A stretch of DNA of 57,030 bases, from the NCBI GenBank assembly GCA_043804925.1, contig JAZDIP010000016.1, positions 1-57,030 on the forward strand. The letters are read 5' to 3'. Below are positions 24,689-35,173 of the stretch, one piece after another. A program made the translations under genes and the position numbers. Source of the DNA: ChocPot-Mid sp043804925 (GTDB lineage: Bacteria > Bacteroidota > Ignavibacteria > Kapaibacteriales > UBA2268). The notes under the pieces were generated by a model. It had not been told where the DNA came from and did no database searches. It worked only from the letters and a program-made list of their open reading frames with translations. Within the stretch, counting starts at the first letter, position 1. Each line of letters opens with the position of its first letter.

Positions 24689-27600
24689 ATGAGTTATTGT
24701 GTAAAGCCATACAGTGCAGTCATTTTTTTTGCAATGTTTATAACATTTATTGCGAAATCAAATGCCTATAATATTTATCAATCATCCGGCTGGTCTATTA
24801 TCAAATCCGATAATCATTCACTTGTTTTATCATATAAGCCAAAGTTTAATGGTTTCGATACCATTATCACCAAATCAGGAATTAAAACTCTAAATCCTAT
24901 TATAAAAGGAACAGAGCAAATTGGAAATCCGGGTGAACCTGTTACTTTAATCTCAAGAGTTAATATTACTGTTCCGTCACAAACAGGATTTGAACTAAAA
25001 ACATTTAAAGTAAAGAATATTAATTCTTTTCAAGAAAAAATAGCACCTGTCCCCCATTATGTTAAAAACGAAAGCTTCCAAGGTGCTATATATAGTATCA
25101 ATGAAGAGGATTATCAAAAGCATTCAATTGAAACATTAATGAATGCTGTTGCTTACGGTGAACAAAAAGTCAAATTTGAATATTCGGGAATTGCGAGAAA
25201 CAGGCATATCGCTACATTGGAAATTATTGTTGCCTGTTATGAAAACAGTTTGATTAAAATTCCCGAAGAAATATTAATAGAGCTTGTGTTTGATGACACA
25301 AAGAAAAATGAACAAAATAATATATCAGATAATTGGGATTTACCAATCTCGATAAACCACATGGAATCCAAACAGTGGCTGATTCCCAAAACCTTTAATT
25401 CATCCTTCGACAAGCTCAGTATGACAGAACAAAAGAAGGAAAAGGTTCTTGGAACAACAGATGCAATTTGGATAAAAATCAAAGTTGATAAGGAGGGATT
25501 GTATAGAATTACTCCTGCATTGTTAGCCGATTTAGGATATTCAATATCCAAGGATGAAATACCAACTATAAAAATTTACGGCAATGGCGGTTTGGAATTA
25601 AGCGAAAGAGTTTCCGATGCTGTTAACAATAAATTAAATGAGCAAGGAATAATAGTAAATACTAACTCCAATGGTGAGCTATCACAAATTTTATTTTATG
25701 GCAGTCCGGCAAATGGCTTCAAGTATATTTCCAAAACCGGATTCAGACATTATATTAACCATTATTCGGATGATAATTATTACATTTTGACATGGAAAGG
25801 CAGCGACGGGAAAAGAGCAATTGCCCGCAAATCACCTGAAGGAACAGTGGTGAACAGACCAACTACATATTTAAATCTTTTATTTTTTGAAGAAGAATTA
25901 GAAAGTGCATATTTGGGAGGTTCCGGCAGAACATGGTTCGGAAGAAATAATTTACCGGTTACTTTTACCGAACAATTAAACAATCTTGACCGTACCGGAA
26001 AAATTTACTTAGGTGTTTCGTTTGCACATCGCGGAATCGAAACAGGATATATGAAATTAAAAGTAAACAACAATCTGGTAATGAACGAATCCTTGAATTG
26101 GATAAGCGGATATACAGATGCTTACAGGATTATCAAGTACGATTCAATACCGGCTACATATATTTCACAGGATAACCGTGCCAGCTTGCAATTTGATTAT
26201 TCAAGTATTTCAGGAGGAGCTAGTTCCAATGGTTATTTCGATTGGTATGAAATTCAATATCCGGCATACTTAATCCCAACGGATAACCAGATTGGTTTTT
26301 TCACGGAACCAAGCTCGACCGGCTTAACCGAATATTCGATTAATAACTTTTCCAACTCTGATATTTTTGGTTTCGATGTAACAAATCCTGCAAATCCCGA
26401 ACTACTTGAAAATATTTCAAATATCGGAAATATGTTTGTTTTTCGGAATGATAATGAATTATATAATCCAAAGCGATACTTTATTACATCAAACATAAAA
26501 ACACCTATACTTGAAAAGGCAGAATATGGTGGCTTAAGAAATAATATTGCAGATGCGGACATGATTGTGATTACACATCCTAAACTGATTGAATCTGCAG
26601 AAGCATACAAGAAATACCGTGAAACACAAAGCAATATTAAGGTTCAAATAGCAAGAACTGACCATATATTTGATGAATTTAGCTCTTGTTTGCCGGATCC
26701 GACTGCAATCCGTGATTATATATCCTTTTCCTTCAATAAATGGAACATTGCACCAAGATATATACTCCTTTGGGGCGACGGTCAATATGATTATAAGGGA
26801 ATTTCCACAAGCGAAACAAACTTCGTTCCCTGTTATGAAACAGAAGACGACACTTACTCTTTTAATGAGATAGGTTCATATACTTCAGATGATTATTTCG
26901 CTAACGTCTCAGGTGATGATGATTTGATTGACATTGCCATTGGAAGGTTACCCGTATACTCTGAAGCAATAGGGAATTGGCTTGTCGAAAAAATTAATTC
27001 GTATGAAAACTACTCAAACATGGATTCGTGGAGGACTAAAATGACAATTGTCGCCGATGACAGTTGGAAATTCAAGGGATATGACCAGACAATGCATACG
27101 AGCCAAGCCGAGAGTTTATGGACCAACATTGTACCAAATGACTTTCAGGTTAAGAAAATTTATTTGGCTGAATACCCTGCCGAAAATGTTACTGGTGGTA
27201 AAAGAAAACCAAGAGTTAATGAAGAAATTTTATCAAATGTAAATACGAGTGGCACACTTTTAATGAGTTATATAGGCCACGGCAATCCCCGGGTTTGGGC
27301 TCACGAGGAAGTCTTTGAAAGAAGCATAACAGTTCCACAGATGAAAAATGCCGATAAATTATTTTTCCTGACTGCGGCAAGTTGTGATTTTGGCAGGTTT
27401 GATACTCCTGAAATACGTAGTGGTGCCGAAGAGCTTATTTTAAGCAAACTTGGGGGAGCCATAGGGGTATTATCCTCTACAAGACTTGTTTTTGCTGATG
27501 CGAATGCCCAATTGAATGAATTATTATTTGAAAACATCTTTTCAAAAAATCCGGATAATGGATTGCATAACACAATGGGTGAGGTGAGTTATAGAACGAA

Positions 27601-28759
27601 ATATATTAAACGTTCCGATAACGACAAGAAATATTGTTTGCTCGGTGACCCGGCTGTTAAACTACTTTTGCCTGAAAATAACACAATAATTGAAAAAATT
27701 AATGATGTTGACGTTACAACCGGCGATACAGCTATAATTCAGGCACTATCGTTAGTGGAAATCAAGGGCAGAATAACAAATCCTTCATCAACTACAACCG
27801 ATAAATCTTTTAATGGGACTGTAATTATTACGATGCTCGATTCTGACAAGTATATTCAGGTACTCGAAGATGATGGTACAACGAATGGAACCATACACAG
27901 GTTTTTTACTAATGGCGGTGCTTTGAACCGAAGTTCATACAAGGTTGTTGACGGTGAATTTACTGCCGAGTTTTATATACCAAAAGACATTAGCTTTTCG
28001 GGATTAGCAGGAAGACTTTATGCATATTCCTATACTGATGATAACAGGTTTGCGTTAGGAAACACGAGAAACTTTATTATTTCCGGTATAACCGATGTTA
28101 AAAATCCTGACAATAAAGGACCTGAAATTGAAATCTATTTGGATTCACGGGATTTTGTCTCAGGTAATATTGTACAATGTGTTCCTGTACTAATTGTAGA
28201 TTTATCCGATGAAAGCGGTATAAACACAACCGGACTTGGTTTGGGACATAGAATAGAAGCATGGATTGATGATGCTCCGGTTTCAATTGATTTAACTGAA
28301 AAGTTCAAGACTTCAGTAGAGATTCCCGGTTCCGGAACTGTCGAAGAATTACTTTATAATTTGAATCCCGGATTGCATAAAGTAACAGTTAGAGCATGGG
28401 ACGTTTTCAACAATTATTCGAAAGCAGAAACTTTTTTCAGGACAGATAATTGCGGCAGAATAACAATTGGTAATCTTCACAGTTATCCAAATCCTACTTC
28501 AGAGATATCTGTGATAAAATTCAATCACAATATTTCTCCGCCTTTTACTTCGGAATTAATAATTGCGAATATATTAGGGCAAGAAATTTACAGTAGTAAA
28601 CAACAAATTTCGACAAGTCATATTGGTGAAATGGAATGGAATGGTTATGATAACTATGGAAATATGGTACCTGTTGGAAGTTATTTCTATATCATTAATC
28701 TTGAAACTTTTGATGGAATAAGAAATTCGGAAAGAAATATTTTAACAATCATTCGTTAA
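24689..28759 (+). CDS. porU: Type IX secretion sortase PorU (C25 gingipain-type)
   Basis: A 1356-residue protein with a signal sequence (about 1-26), a beta-rich N-terminal region with IWIKIKVDKEGLYRIT, and a C25 cysteine protease domain. The catalytic His is H864 in YIGHGNPRVWAHE and Cys C899 in TAASCDFGRFD. A C-terminal sorting-type domain begins near LHSYPNPTSEISVI and ends with VPVGSYFYIINL..ILTIIR. PorU removes the sorting domains of exported proteins and attaches them to lipopolysaccharide, working with PorV at the outer membrane. Residues 238-246 (SSFDKLSMT) come from a repeat palindrome. porV lies directly downstream. Confidence 0.92.
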   Translation: MSYCVKPYSAVIFFAMFITFIAKSNAYNIYQSSGWSIIKSDNHSLVLSYKPKFNGFDTIITKSGIKTLNPIIKGTEQIGNPGEPVTLISRVNITVPSQTGFELKTFKVKNINSFQEKIAPVPHYVKNESFQGAIYSINEEDYQKHSIETLMNAVAYGEQKVKFEYSGIARNRHIATLEIIVACYENSLIKIPEEILIELVFDDTKKNEQNNISDNWDLPISINHMESKQWLIPKTFNSSFDKLSMTEQKKEKVLGTTDAIWIKIKVDKEGLYRITPALLADLGYSISKDEIPTIKIYGNGGLELSERVSDAVNNKLNEQGIIVNTNSNGELSQILFYGSPANGFKYISKTGFRHYINHYSDDNYYILTWKGSDGKRAIARKSPEGTVVNRPTTYLNLLFFEEELESAYLGGSGRTWFGRNNLPVTFTEQLNNLDRTGKIYLGVSFAHRGIETGYMKLKVNNNLVMNESLNWISGYTDAYRIIKYDSIPATYISQDNRASLQFDYSSISGGASSNGYFDWYEIQYPAYLIPTDNQIGFFTEPSSTGLTEYSINNFSNSDIFGFDVTNPANPELLENISNIGNMFVFRNDNELYNPKRYFITSNIKTPILEKAEYGGLRNNIADADMIVITHPKLIESAEAYKKYRETQSNIKVQIARTDHIFDEFSSCLPDPTAIRDYISFSFNKWNIAPRYILLWGDGQYDYKGISTSETNFVPCYETEDDTYSFNEIGSYTSDDYFANVSGDDDLIDIAIGRLPVYSEAIGNWLVEKINSYENYSNMDSWRTKMTIVADDSWKFKGYDQTMHTSQAESLWTNIVPNDFQVKKIYLAEYPAENVTGGKRKPRVNEEILSNVNTSGTLLMSYIGHGNPRVWAHEEVFERSITVPQMKNADKLFFLTAASCDFGRFDTPEIRSGAEELILSKLGGAIGVLSSTRLVFADANAQLNELLFENIFSKNPDNGLHNTMGEVSYRTKYIKRSDNDKKYCLLGDPAVKLLLPENNTIIEKINDVDVTTGDTAIIQALSLVEIKGRITNPSSTTTDKSFNGTVIITMLDSDKYIQVLEDDGTTNGTIHRFFTNGGALNRSSYKVVDGEFTAEFYIPKDISFSGLAGRLYAYSYTDDNRFALGNTRNFIISGITDVKNPDNKGPEIEIYLDSRDFVSGNIVQCVPVLIVDLSDESGINTTGLGLGHRIEAWIDDAPVSIDLTEKFKTSVEIPGSGTVEELLYNLNPGLHKVTVRAWDVFNNYSKAETFFRTDNCGRITIGNLHSYPNPTSEISVIKFNHNISPPFTSELIIANILGQEIYSSKQQISTSHIGEMEWNGYDNYGNMVPVGSYFYIINLETFDGIRNSERNILTIIR
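25401..25427. repeat. CCTTCGACAAGCTCAG palindrome inside porU
   Basis: CATCCTTCGACAAGCTCAGT plus ATGACAG is read on the plus strand as SSFDKLSMT within porU, a different frame from the copies at 7418 and 46341. Confidence 0.8.
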
Positions 28760-28818
28760 TATTTGGTATTATTTTGGTTAGAAAAAAAATAATTTTTATA
28801 AATGGAGGAAAATTGAAA

Positions 28819-29925
28819 ATGAAAGTCAACGGGAAAAAAATTATAATAGCCCTAGCTTTAATGTTGATGAGCGGTACAAGCTTAAACTTATTTGCCCAGG
28901 CAGGTGGAGCAGCAGTACCATTCCTTTTAATTTCGCCTGATGCCCGTGCAAGTGGTATGGGAGAAGTAGGCACGGCTATTGCAGACGATATAAATGCAGT
29001 CCACTGGAATCCCGCAGGTTTGGGTTTTCATGATTATTACTCAAATCCGTCAGACCCTGACGATGAGGCACCTTACCGGCAATTTGCTTTAAGCTTTTCA
29101 AAATGGTTGCCCCAGTTTAACGCTGATTTGTACTATAGCTATGCTACTTATGGACAGTTTGTTGAAGAACTCGATGGTACTGTAGCCGCAAATTTTATCT
29201 ATATGAATCTCGGCGAATTTACCATGACAAATGAAATAGGCAGAACCCTCGGAAAATTTTTATCCAGTGAATTTGCCTTAGGTATTTCTTATGGAACAAT
29301 AGTAGCCGAAGATTTGGCTGTTGGTGTCCAGTTGAAATATATCCGTTCTATGCTTGCTCCGGCTTCTTCGCAAGGTGGTAGTGCCGGTACCGGTAATAGC
29401 GGTGGATTTGACCTTGGCGTATTATGGAAACCACAGAATTTGGATATTGCGGGTTTGCAACTCGGAGATTTGTTTTCGTTGGGATTGAATTTGCAAAATG
29501 TAGGTCCGAAAATGACTTACAGAAATGAAGCTGACCCATTACCTACAATGCTTAGACTTGGTACGGCGATAAAATTATTTGAGAATGAATATAATGACCT
29601 GACTTTTGCTTTTGATTATGCAAAATTGCTCGTAAAAAGAGATTCGGTTGACTCCGACCCCTTGCCTAAATCACTAATAACCGGATGGGAAAATCAGGGA
29701 GCAGAATTTGCTATGGGAGTTGAATACTGGTACGAAAAAATTATCGCTTTACGTGCCGGATATTTCACCGAACCGAGTGCTTTGGGTAGCAGAGAATTCT
29801 GGAATTTCGGAATAGGTGTCCGTTACGATATGTTTGAACTTAATTTCAGTTATATTAACACAATCGAAGAAAATCATCCTTTGGCAAACACTATGCGGTT
29901 TTCAATGTTGGTTGATTTCAGATAA
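28819..29925 (+). CDS. porV: T9SS outer-membrane protein PorV
   Basis: A 368-residue beta-barrel of the PorV/FadL type with a signal peptide ending FAQAGG. It has the typical start of the mature part, AAVPFLLISPDARASGMGEVGTA, ADDINAVHWNPAGL, and ends in an amphipathic strand with a final aromatic pair (MRFSMLVDFR). PorV collects substrates after export and hands them to PorU. The start is ATG 28819, nine bases after GGAGGA (28804-28809). A TTG 45 bases upstream is rejected because it precedes this site. Confidence 0.92.
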   Translation: MKVNGKKIIIALALMLMSGTSLNLFAQAGGAAVPFLLISPDARASGMGEVGTAIADDINAVHWNPAGLGFHDYYSNPSDPDDEAPYRQFALSFSKWLPQFNADLYYSYATYGQFVEELDGTVAANFIYMNLGEFTMTNEIGRTLGKFLSSEFALGISYGTIVAEDLAVGVQLKYIRSMLAPASSQGGSAGTGNSGGFDLGVLWKPQNLDIAGLQLGDLFSLGLNLQNVGPKMTYRNEADPLPTMLRLGTAIKLFENEYNDLTFAFDYAKLLVKRDSVDSDPLPKSLITGWENQGAEFAMGVEYWYEKIIALRAGYFTEPSALGSREFWNFGIGVRYDMFELNFSYINTIEENHPLANTMRFSMLVDFR

Positions 29926-29948
29926 ATTAAATTAGTATAAAATTTTGT

Positions 29949-29985
29949 AAAGCTATCATCTGAATAAGGTGATAGCTTTTTCTTC
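29949..29985 (+). terminator. Terminator after porV
   Basis: AAAGCTATCA and TGATAGCTTT form a 10-bp perfect stem around TCTGAATAAGG, followed by TTTTCTTC. It ends the porU-porV unit and, being palindromic with A-rich flanks, may serve both strands. Confidence 0.8.
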
Positions 29986-30158
29986 TTTAAAAGAGTTACA
30001 ATTTATTGGCAGTAGTTTCAAGGAATTTTAATTTTATATAACGGCTACACAATTTCGTATCCAATATACTGAATGTTTTTTAATTCCAATATGACACAAC
30101 AATGTAGCTAAAGAATCATTCTTCGCTGTTCCTATTAAACTCATTAAACTTATTAAAC

Positions 30159-30974
30159 TCAAAGTATGATATCTTTCTTTTGAAAAATGCGGTAAGAAAA
30201 TATAGTGAATAACAAAATACCACCAAAAAAGAAAATAGAATTCCAAAATTCGAGATTATATCCCTCCCTTAACACATCTTTGTCTGCATATTTGAAAGGA
30301 CTAAAATACCCAATAAAATTGGCTGATTCTGTAACGTTTGATATTATTTCCAGGAAATAAGTACCTAATACAATTCCAATAACTGCTCCGATGAAGACTC
30401 TCCCCCGTTTAACCAATAACGAGAAGAATAATCCGATTGAACCAAATAAAAGAGTTAACAGATATGTATAAATACAAAGAATGATGTAAGAATATATATT
30501 ATATTCGGAATTTTTGAATACCTCCAGACTAATAAATCCGACAATAGAGGAAACAAAATTTAAAAAGAAGAGATTAGTATGGAAAGCCAATAATTTTCCT
30601 GTCATTATATCAAATCTCGTTACCGGACGGCTGAATAAAAACTCCGCAGTTTTCTCATACTCTTCAAGTGATATTAAAGAAGAAGAAGCAATTACAGCAA
30701 ATAAAGCTCCCATTGTCATAGTTATCATTGTATTTCTTAAGGCATAAAACCCTAAGACATCAGTCATGGTATCCGGTTTCACCCCAAATCCTTTCATCAT
30801 GTCACCGATAAATGGTGATTCCATGAAATCCATTAATTGGTCAACCATCCCGGAATTTATCATTTCACGAAAAAAGACCATATCAACAACTATTAACAGG
30901 CAGATAATGAATGTCCAGAAAATTGCAGATTTGAAAATTCTCCTGACTTCATATTTATAAATATTAATTACCAT
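30159..30974 (-). CDS. ABC-2 type transporter permease
   Basis: A 271-residue membrane protein with about six hydrophobic segments, including IFWTFIICLLIVVDMVFF and LYTYLLTLLFGSIGLFFSLLV (approximate). EEYEKTAEFLFSRPVTRFDIMTGKLLAF is typical of ABC-2 exporters after the second membrane segment. The start at 30974 (MVINIYKYEVRRIFKSA) gives the normal N-terminus and overlaps the ATPase gene by 11 bases; a longer start at 31016 is less likely. Substrate is unknown. Confidence 0.88.
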   Translation of the reverse strand: MVINIYKYEVRRIFKSAIFWTFIICLLIVVDMVFFREMINSGMVDQLMDFMESPFIGDMMKGFGVKPDTMTDVLGFYALRNTMITMTMGALFAVIASSSLISLEEYEKTAEFLFSRPVTRFDIMTGKLLAFHTNLFFLNFVSSIVGFISLEVFKNSEYNIYSYIILCIYTYLLTLLFGSIGLFFSLLVKRGRVFIGAVIGIVLGTYFLEIISNVTESANFIGYFSPFKYADKDVLREGYNLEFWNSIFFFGGILLFTIFSYRIFQKKDIIL

Positions 30975-31863
30975 TGTTAACTCCATTATTTTTGTAAAAA
31001 TGCAGGAAAATCTCATCTAAGCTTGGGTCTTCAATAGTTAAATTTTCTACAGGAAATCCCGATAAAAATGAAGTTAGTTGATTAATATCACCATCATAGA
31101 GAAAACGAATTTCATCGTCGCTTTTTCGTAAATTCACAATACCATCAAGATTAATTGGCTTAGTAACCGATTCAAACAAAGTGATGTGAACATTTTTTAG
31201 CAGATTTTTTTTGAGGTTATCAATACTTTCGACTTTAATTATTTTGCCTGTTCTGATGATGGCGACTCTGCTGCAAATGCGTTGTACTTCACTCAAAATA
31301 TGCGACGAAAAGAAAATTGTCATGCCGGCTCTGTTTTCATCCTTTAGAATATCATAAAAAATTGATTGTACAAGTGGGTCAAGACCGCTGGTTGGTTCAT
31401 CGAGTATAAGCAAATCCGGTTTATGCAAAAGAGATTGAACAATTGAAACTTTTTTCTTGTTACCTGAAGACAAATCGCTTATCTTACGGCTGACATCCAA
31501 TTCCAATGATTCAGTCAGATATTTCAATCGTTCATTGTAATCTTTAAGATTGTAAAATGATGCGGAATATACCATTAGCTCTTTTACAGTCATCTTATGA
31601 TAGTAGTTGGATTCGGCAGGTAAATATCCAATTCTCTTTTTAATTTCCTTTGACCTTTTAACAATATCCAGACCGAAGATTTTTGCCCGACCTGAAGTTG
31701 GAAATAAGAAATTTAGCAATGTCCTGATAGTAGTAGATTTCCCGGCACCGTTTGGACCTATGAAACCGAAGATTTCGCCATGTTTTACGTCAAAACTTAC
31801 TTTCTCGATACCAACTGCCTTGCCATAACACTTGGTTAACTGGTCTAGTTCTATTACACTCAT
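30964..31863 (-). CDS. ABC transporter ATP-binding protein
   Basis: A 299-residue ATPase with Walker A FIGPNGAGKST, the variant signature DLSSGNKKKV, Walker B DLLILDEPTSGLDP and the switch HILSE. Domain order and length match ATPases of the ABC-2 exporter class; with the overlapping permease gene it should form a complete exporter. The start MSVIEL at 31863 is chosen. A TAATTTTG box (31867-31874, minus strand) lies right before it, which may mean a very short leader. Confidence 0.93.
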   Translation of the reverse strand: MSVIELDQLTKCYGKAVGIEKVSFDVKHGEIFGFIGPNGAGKSTTIRTLLNFLFPTSGRAKIFGLDIVKRSKEIKKRIGYLPAESNYYHKMTVKELMVYSASFYNLKDYNERLKYLTESLELDVSRKISDLSSGNKKKVSIVQSLLHKPDLLILDEPTSGLDPLVQSIFYDILKDENRAGMTIFFSSHILSEVQRICSRVAIIRTGKIIKVESIDNLKKNLLKNVHITLFESVTKPINLDGIVNLRKSDDEIRFLYDGDINQLTSFLSGFPVENLTIEDPSLDEIFLHFYKNNGVNNGN

Positions 31864-31940
31864 ATACAAAATTAATACATCTTTATAAAAACTTAAATCT
31901 AAAAAAATAGATTAATAACGACTAATTCATCATTTTGAAT

Positions 31941-32690
31941 TCAAAAACCAAATGGAAAAATACTTACACCTGCAGAAACTGTTGTCGAATGCCAGCTTTT
32001 CTCAGTTAATCTATTTTGAAGTGGAAGACCCAAATCAATATATACGCTAGCATACTTACCCAATCCTAAGTTCAGGTCATATCCCAATTTGAAATGTGGT
32101 TCAAATAAAAATTGTGATAATTTAAGGGATTCAAAACCCGTAAAATGAATTTCATCGTCTAACCAATCAGCTTCTGATATTTTTCTCAAAATTAATTCTT
32201 CGCTCGCATTAACAATATATCCTGCCCTCACCGATACAGAAGTAAAAAGATGAGGTAATAAAAACCTCATTCTGTATTTTACACCGATTTCAATTTCAGG
32301 AACATATTCGGTTCTGATATATTCGTATTCAAGTACTTTTGAACCGATATCCGGAATATAATAAAACAAATTTTCATTTTTAAAACTATTCTTGGAATAA
32401 TCTAAAGTGAGATTAGCAAAATATGAGAAATCCGAAGAAGTCCACACCTCAAATTTAATACCTGCAGAAAGAACCATTGCAGACCCAATGTTAAAAGTAT
32501 CGCATGGAATATTTTGGTCACATATTTTAAAATCACTGCTTATTGATTTATATCCTGAAGAACAGTCAAATCCTATAAAATGCTGTGGTACTTCGAATGG
32601 AAGTCTTGCAGAGTATTGCCAATCAAAGCCCTGTGATTGTACTTTAAGCAGACTTATAAAAAATAACAATATGGTAAAACAGTACTTCAC
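31941..32690 (-). CDS. Secreted beta-barrel-like protein of unknown function
   Basis: A 249-residue protein with a signal peptide (MKYCFTILLFFISLLKVQSQ). Alternating aromatic strands such as FSYFANLTLDY, EYVPEIEIGVKYRMRF and YASVYIDLGLPL, plus a terminal aromatic F, suggest an outer-membrane barrel. It starts with GTG that shares its first G with the TAG stop of the upstream gene (TAGTG, one base overlap), so translation is coupled. No family is recognised. Confidence 0.7.
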   Translation of the reverse strand: MKYCFTILLFFISLLKVQSQGFDWQYSARLPFEVPQHFIGFDCSSGYKSISSDFKICDQNIPCDTFNIGSAMVLSAGIKFEVWTSSDFSYFANLTLDYSKNSFKNENLFYYIPDIGSKVLEYEYIRTEYVPEIEIGVKYRMRFLLPHLFTSVSVRAGYIVNASEELILRKISEADWLDDEIHFTGFESLKLSQFLFEPHFKLGYDLNLGLGKYASVYIDLGLPLQNRLTEKSWHSTTVSAGVSIFPFGF

Positions 32691-34993
32691 TACCTGATAA
32701 TTATCAATCGTCTGTTTGTAGAAAATATACCTGATTTAAACTGGAGATAATAAATCCCGGTTGGGAAATCACCGGTTGGGATTTCTTTATAATAAATACC
32801 CGATGATTGAATTCCATTAAAATAGTTTTTAACAGGAATACCCAATTCATTATATATTGTTATTTCAATAGGTATTTCATATTTCAACTCATAATGAACC
32901 ATAGCAAAATTAGAAACAGGATTAGGCGCAATTTCACCGATAAGAAAATTCCCATAACCTTGTGGCAGCAATAATTGTTGTAAACCACAAATCGAGTCAA
33001 TCGTAACCAAACCATTTGTATCCAATGGTAAAAGCACTTTATTACAAATCCCGTCTCCGAATAATGGTTCAATGTAAGCTAAGGAAGTAGATAAATTATC
33101 ACCTATATATGTCCCAAAGTTGAGTTTTATCAAAGTATCCTGAGACATAAAAAAAGTACCGTTTGTAGGAGTTTCAATATATATCTTTAATCTACCACCC
33201 CCATTAAATTCTGTTATTTCGATAATATCGGCAATTTCGGCAGCAGTACCTATTTTTTCATAGCTCAGATATTTAAGAATAGTCTTATTATAAGTCAATT
33301 CGGTCTGAAAAGTCCTGGCTTTTGTTACTAATTTTGAATTTACTTCCAAAGGAATAGAGATAAGATTCCCCGGTTTTACCCTGAAATCTTTTGATATTGA
33401 TAATCTGACATAATCAGGGTCCGATTTTGTTGCTTTTAATATGACTTTAATGGAATCCTGTGGCGGATTTCCATTTGTGATGAAAATTAATTCCGATAGA
33501 TAGCTTTCCTGAATATTTGGTGTAAAAATAATATTAATTGAATCAAGAGCTAAAGGTGATAAGTATGATAATGGTTCTGTCCTAAAATATTCTATTGAAA
33601 ATGGAGGTTTGTATAATATATTAATTATCTGTAACTCAGTATTACCCGTATTTCTAAGCTTTAAAGTAAAAGTTCTCGAGGTTGAGCAATCAGGATGCCA
33701 AACAACATTACCAAAGTCTATTGTATCATGCTCAGGGACAAGTTGAGGTTCGATACCCTCCCCCTTAAGATAAAATATTTCTTTTAGTGCTGATTCCGGA
33801 ACTCCCCTTATTTTTCTTTGCGATATATCAGATTCAATTATATACCTTGCTACAAACGGCCCTTTACGTCCTGCTGAAAATTTTAATTTAAATGTATCAC
33901 CCTGCGAAATAAAAAAGTGCCTGTCATCAGGTATAGGTTTAGTAATAGAAAAAGTCTCAGAAGGAAAATCGCCTTCAAAACCATCGAAAATATATTGTTT
34001 TCCGGCACCGAAGTTCATATTCCCATTATTACCGAACAAAGCCCAAATTTCCTTGCTCTGCCCTACCCATACCCTACCGATATCAATTGTATCTTTTTTA
34101 TATCCTGAAGCATTGGAAGCTAAAACAACTAAATCCTGTTCAACACCAGTACCGCTAATATCAAGATAAGTAAAATCTTGATATTCATTAACTTTTGCTC
34201 CAATATAAAGAACCGTTTTATCTTGTCCCCTGTTTACCGGGTAATAACTTATATTCCAGTCAATCGGTTTATCCTTTGGTAACAAAGGAATAGGTAATTG
34301 TTTATTTTCAATATTAAATTCCGGAGGGGAAAGTGGAACTGTCCGCCAGACAACTCTTTGAGTATCAATTTGTAAATACTTACTCGAAGCATTTGCCACT
34401 TTCCATTTAAAATCAATTGGGGATGCAGGATTAACGTAGACTGAGTCAAAGTTATATGAGTTACAGTAACCATCCACAAAATGCCTGACTTTACGAACTG
34501 ACAAAATAATATTGATAGAAGCGACACAATCCTTCAAACTATCCGGAGGTTTACTCAACTCGAAATCATATAAACCTATTGTCAATCTGGCAAATTTTTC
34601 ACCTATGGGGTAAGAGTTTGTGTCTATCGTTGCATCATATAGTACTTTAATTCTGGCTGAACTATCGGGTTGTATATATATTTCTTTTGGGAATATAAGT
34701 ATAGTATCTCTAAATTCTTCATGGTCATCCTGATGTGCCAAACCCCCTGTTTCTTCAATTGAGAAAGAAGGTCTTGTTGGTCCGAGCTTTAATGTTTTTG
34801 AACCGGTGTTTTTAATAAGGAAAGTTTTGGAAATTGTATCACCAACTATACATATACCAAAATCAAGTGTATCGTTATATATTTCAGGATTTTCAATCAA
34901 TCCCGATAATTGTGATTTTACTCCCGATGGAAAACCGAGAATACATACAATTGTAATAGCTAAAAATATTATTTCCCTTGTTTTAATTAACAT
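32690..34993 (-). CDS. Exported ASH/cohesin-type protein with T9SS sorting tail
   Basis: A 767-residue protein with a signal peptide. The first 500 residues carry repeated choice-of-anchor (ASH-like) modules, as in LDFGICIVGDTISKTFLIKNTGSKTLKL and DFGNVVWHPDCSTSRTFTLKLRNTGNTEL. A cohesin-like module follows (DFRVKPGNLISIPLEVNSK..). The C-terminal tail IAPNPVSNFAMVHY..FPTGIYYLQFKSG is a type A sorting signal. It is likely exported by T9SS and kept at the surface. It is coupled to the downstream barrel-like gene. Confidence 0.85.
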   Translation of the reverse strand: MLIKTREIIFLAITIVCILGFPSGVKSQLSGLIENPEIYNDTLDFGICIVGDTISKTFLIKNTGSKTLKLGPTRPSFSIEETGGLAHQDDHEEFRDTILIFPKEIYIQPDSSARIKVLYDATIDTNSYPIGEKFARLTIGLYDFELSKPPDSLKDCVASINIILSVRKVRHFVDGYCNSYNFDSVYVNPASPIDFKWKVANASSKYLQIDTQRVVWRTVPLSPPEFNIENKQLPIPLLPKDKPIDWNISYYPVNRGQDKTVLYIGAKVNEYQDFTYLDISGTGVEQDLVVLASNASGYKKDTIDIGRVWVGQSKEIWALFGNNGNMNFGAGKQYIFDGFEGDFPSETFSITKPIPDDRHFFISQGDTFKLKFSAGRKGPFVARYIIESDISQRKIRGVPESALKEIFYLKGEGIEPQLVPEHDTIDFGNVVWHPDCSTSRTFTLKLRNTGNTELQIINILYKPPFSIEYFRTEPLSYLSPLALDSINIIFTPNIQESYLSELIFITNGNPPQDSIKVILKATKSDPDYVRLSISKDFRVKPGNLISIPLEVNSKLVTKARTFQTELTYNKTILKYLSYEKIGTAAEIADIIEITEFNGGGRLKIYIETPTNGTFFMSQDTLIKLNFGTYIGDNLSTSLAYIEPLFGDGICNKVLLPLDTNGLVTIDSICGLQQLLLPQGYGNFLIGEIAPNPVSNFAMVHYELKYEIPIEITIYNELGIPVKNYFNGIQSSGIYYKEIPTGDFPTGIYYLQFKSGIFSTNRRLIIIR

Positions 34994-35066
34994 TTACCTA
35001 TATAAATAATTTACTTTCCAATAAAAATAATCAAGATAACAAAAATAATTATAAAAAATTAAATAA

Positions 35067-35097
35067 TTGCAAAATGTTTTGCTTATTGATAATTTTG
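35067..35097 (+). promoter_or_regulatory. Promoter of the DUF1573 gene (TTG, 20 bases, TAATTTTG)
   Basis: TTG at 35067-35069 and TAATTTTG at 35090-35097 have the same spacing as the tRNA-Gly and right-edge promoters. The start codon is at 35174. Confidence 0.55.
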
Positions 35098-35173
35098 TAT
35101 TAAATAATAACACTATTTGGAAATAGTATTCGTCAAAAGAATAAAATTTTATAAAACAATTAGGAGTGAAATA

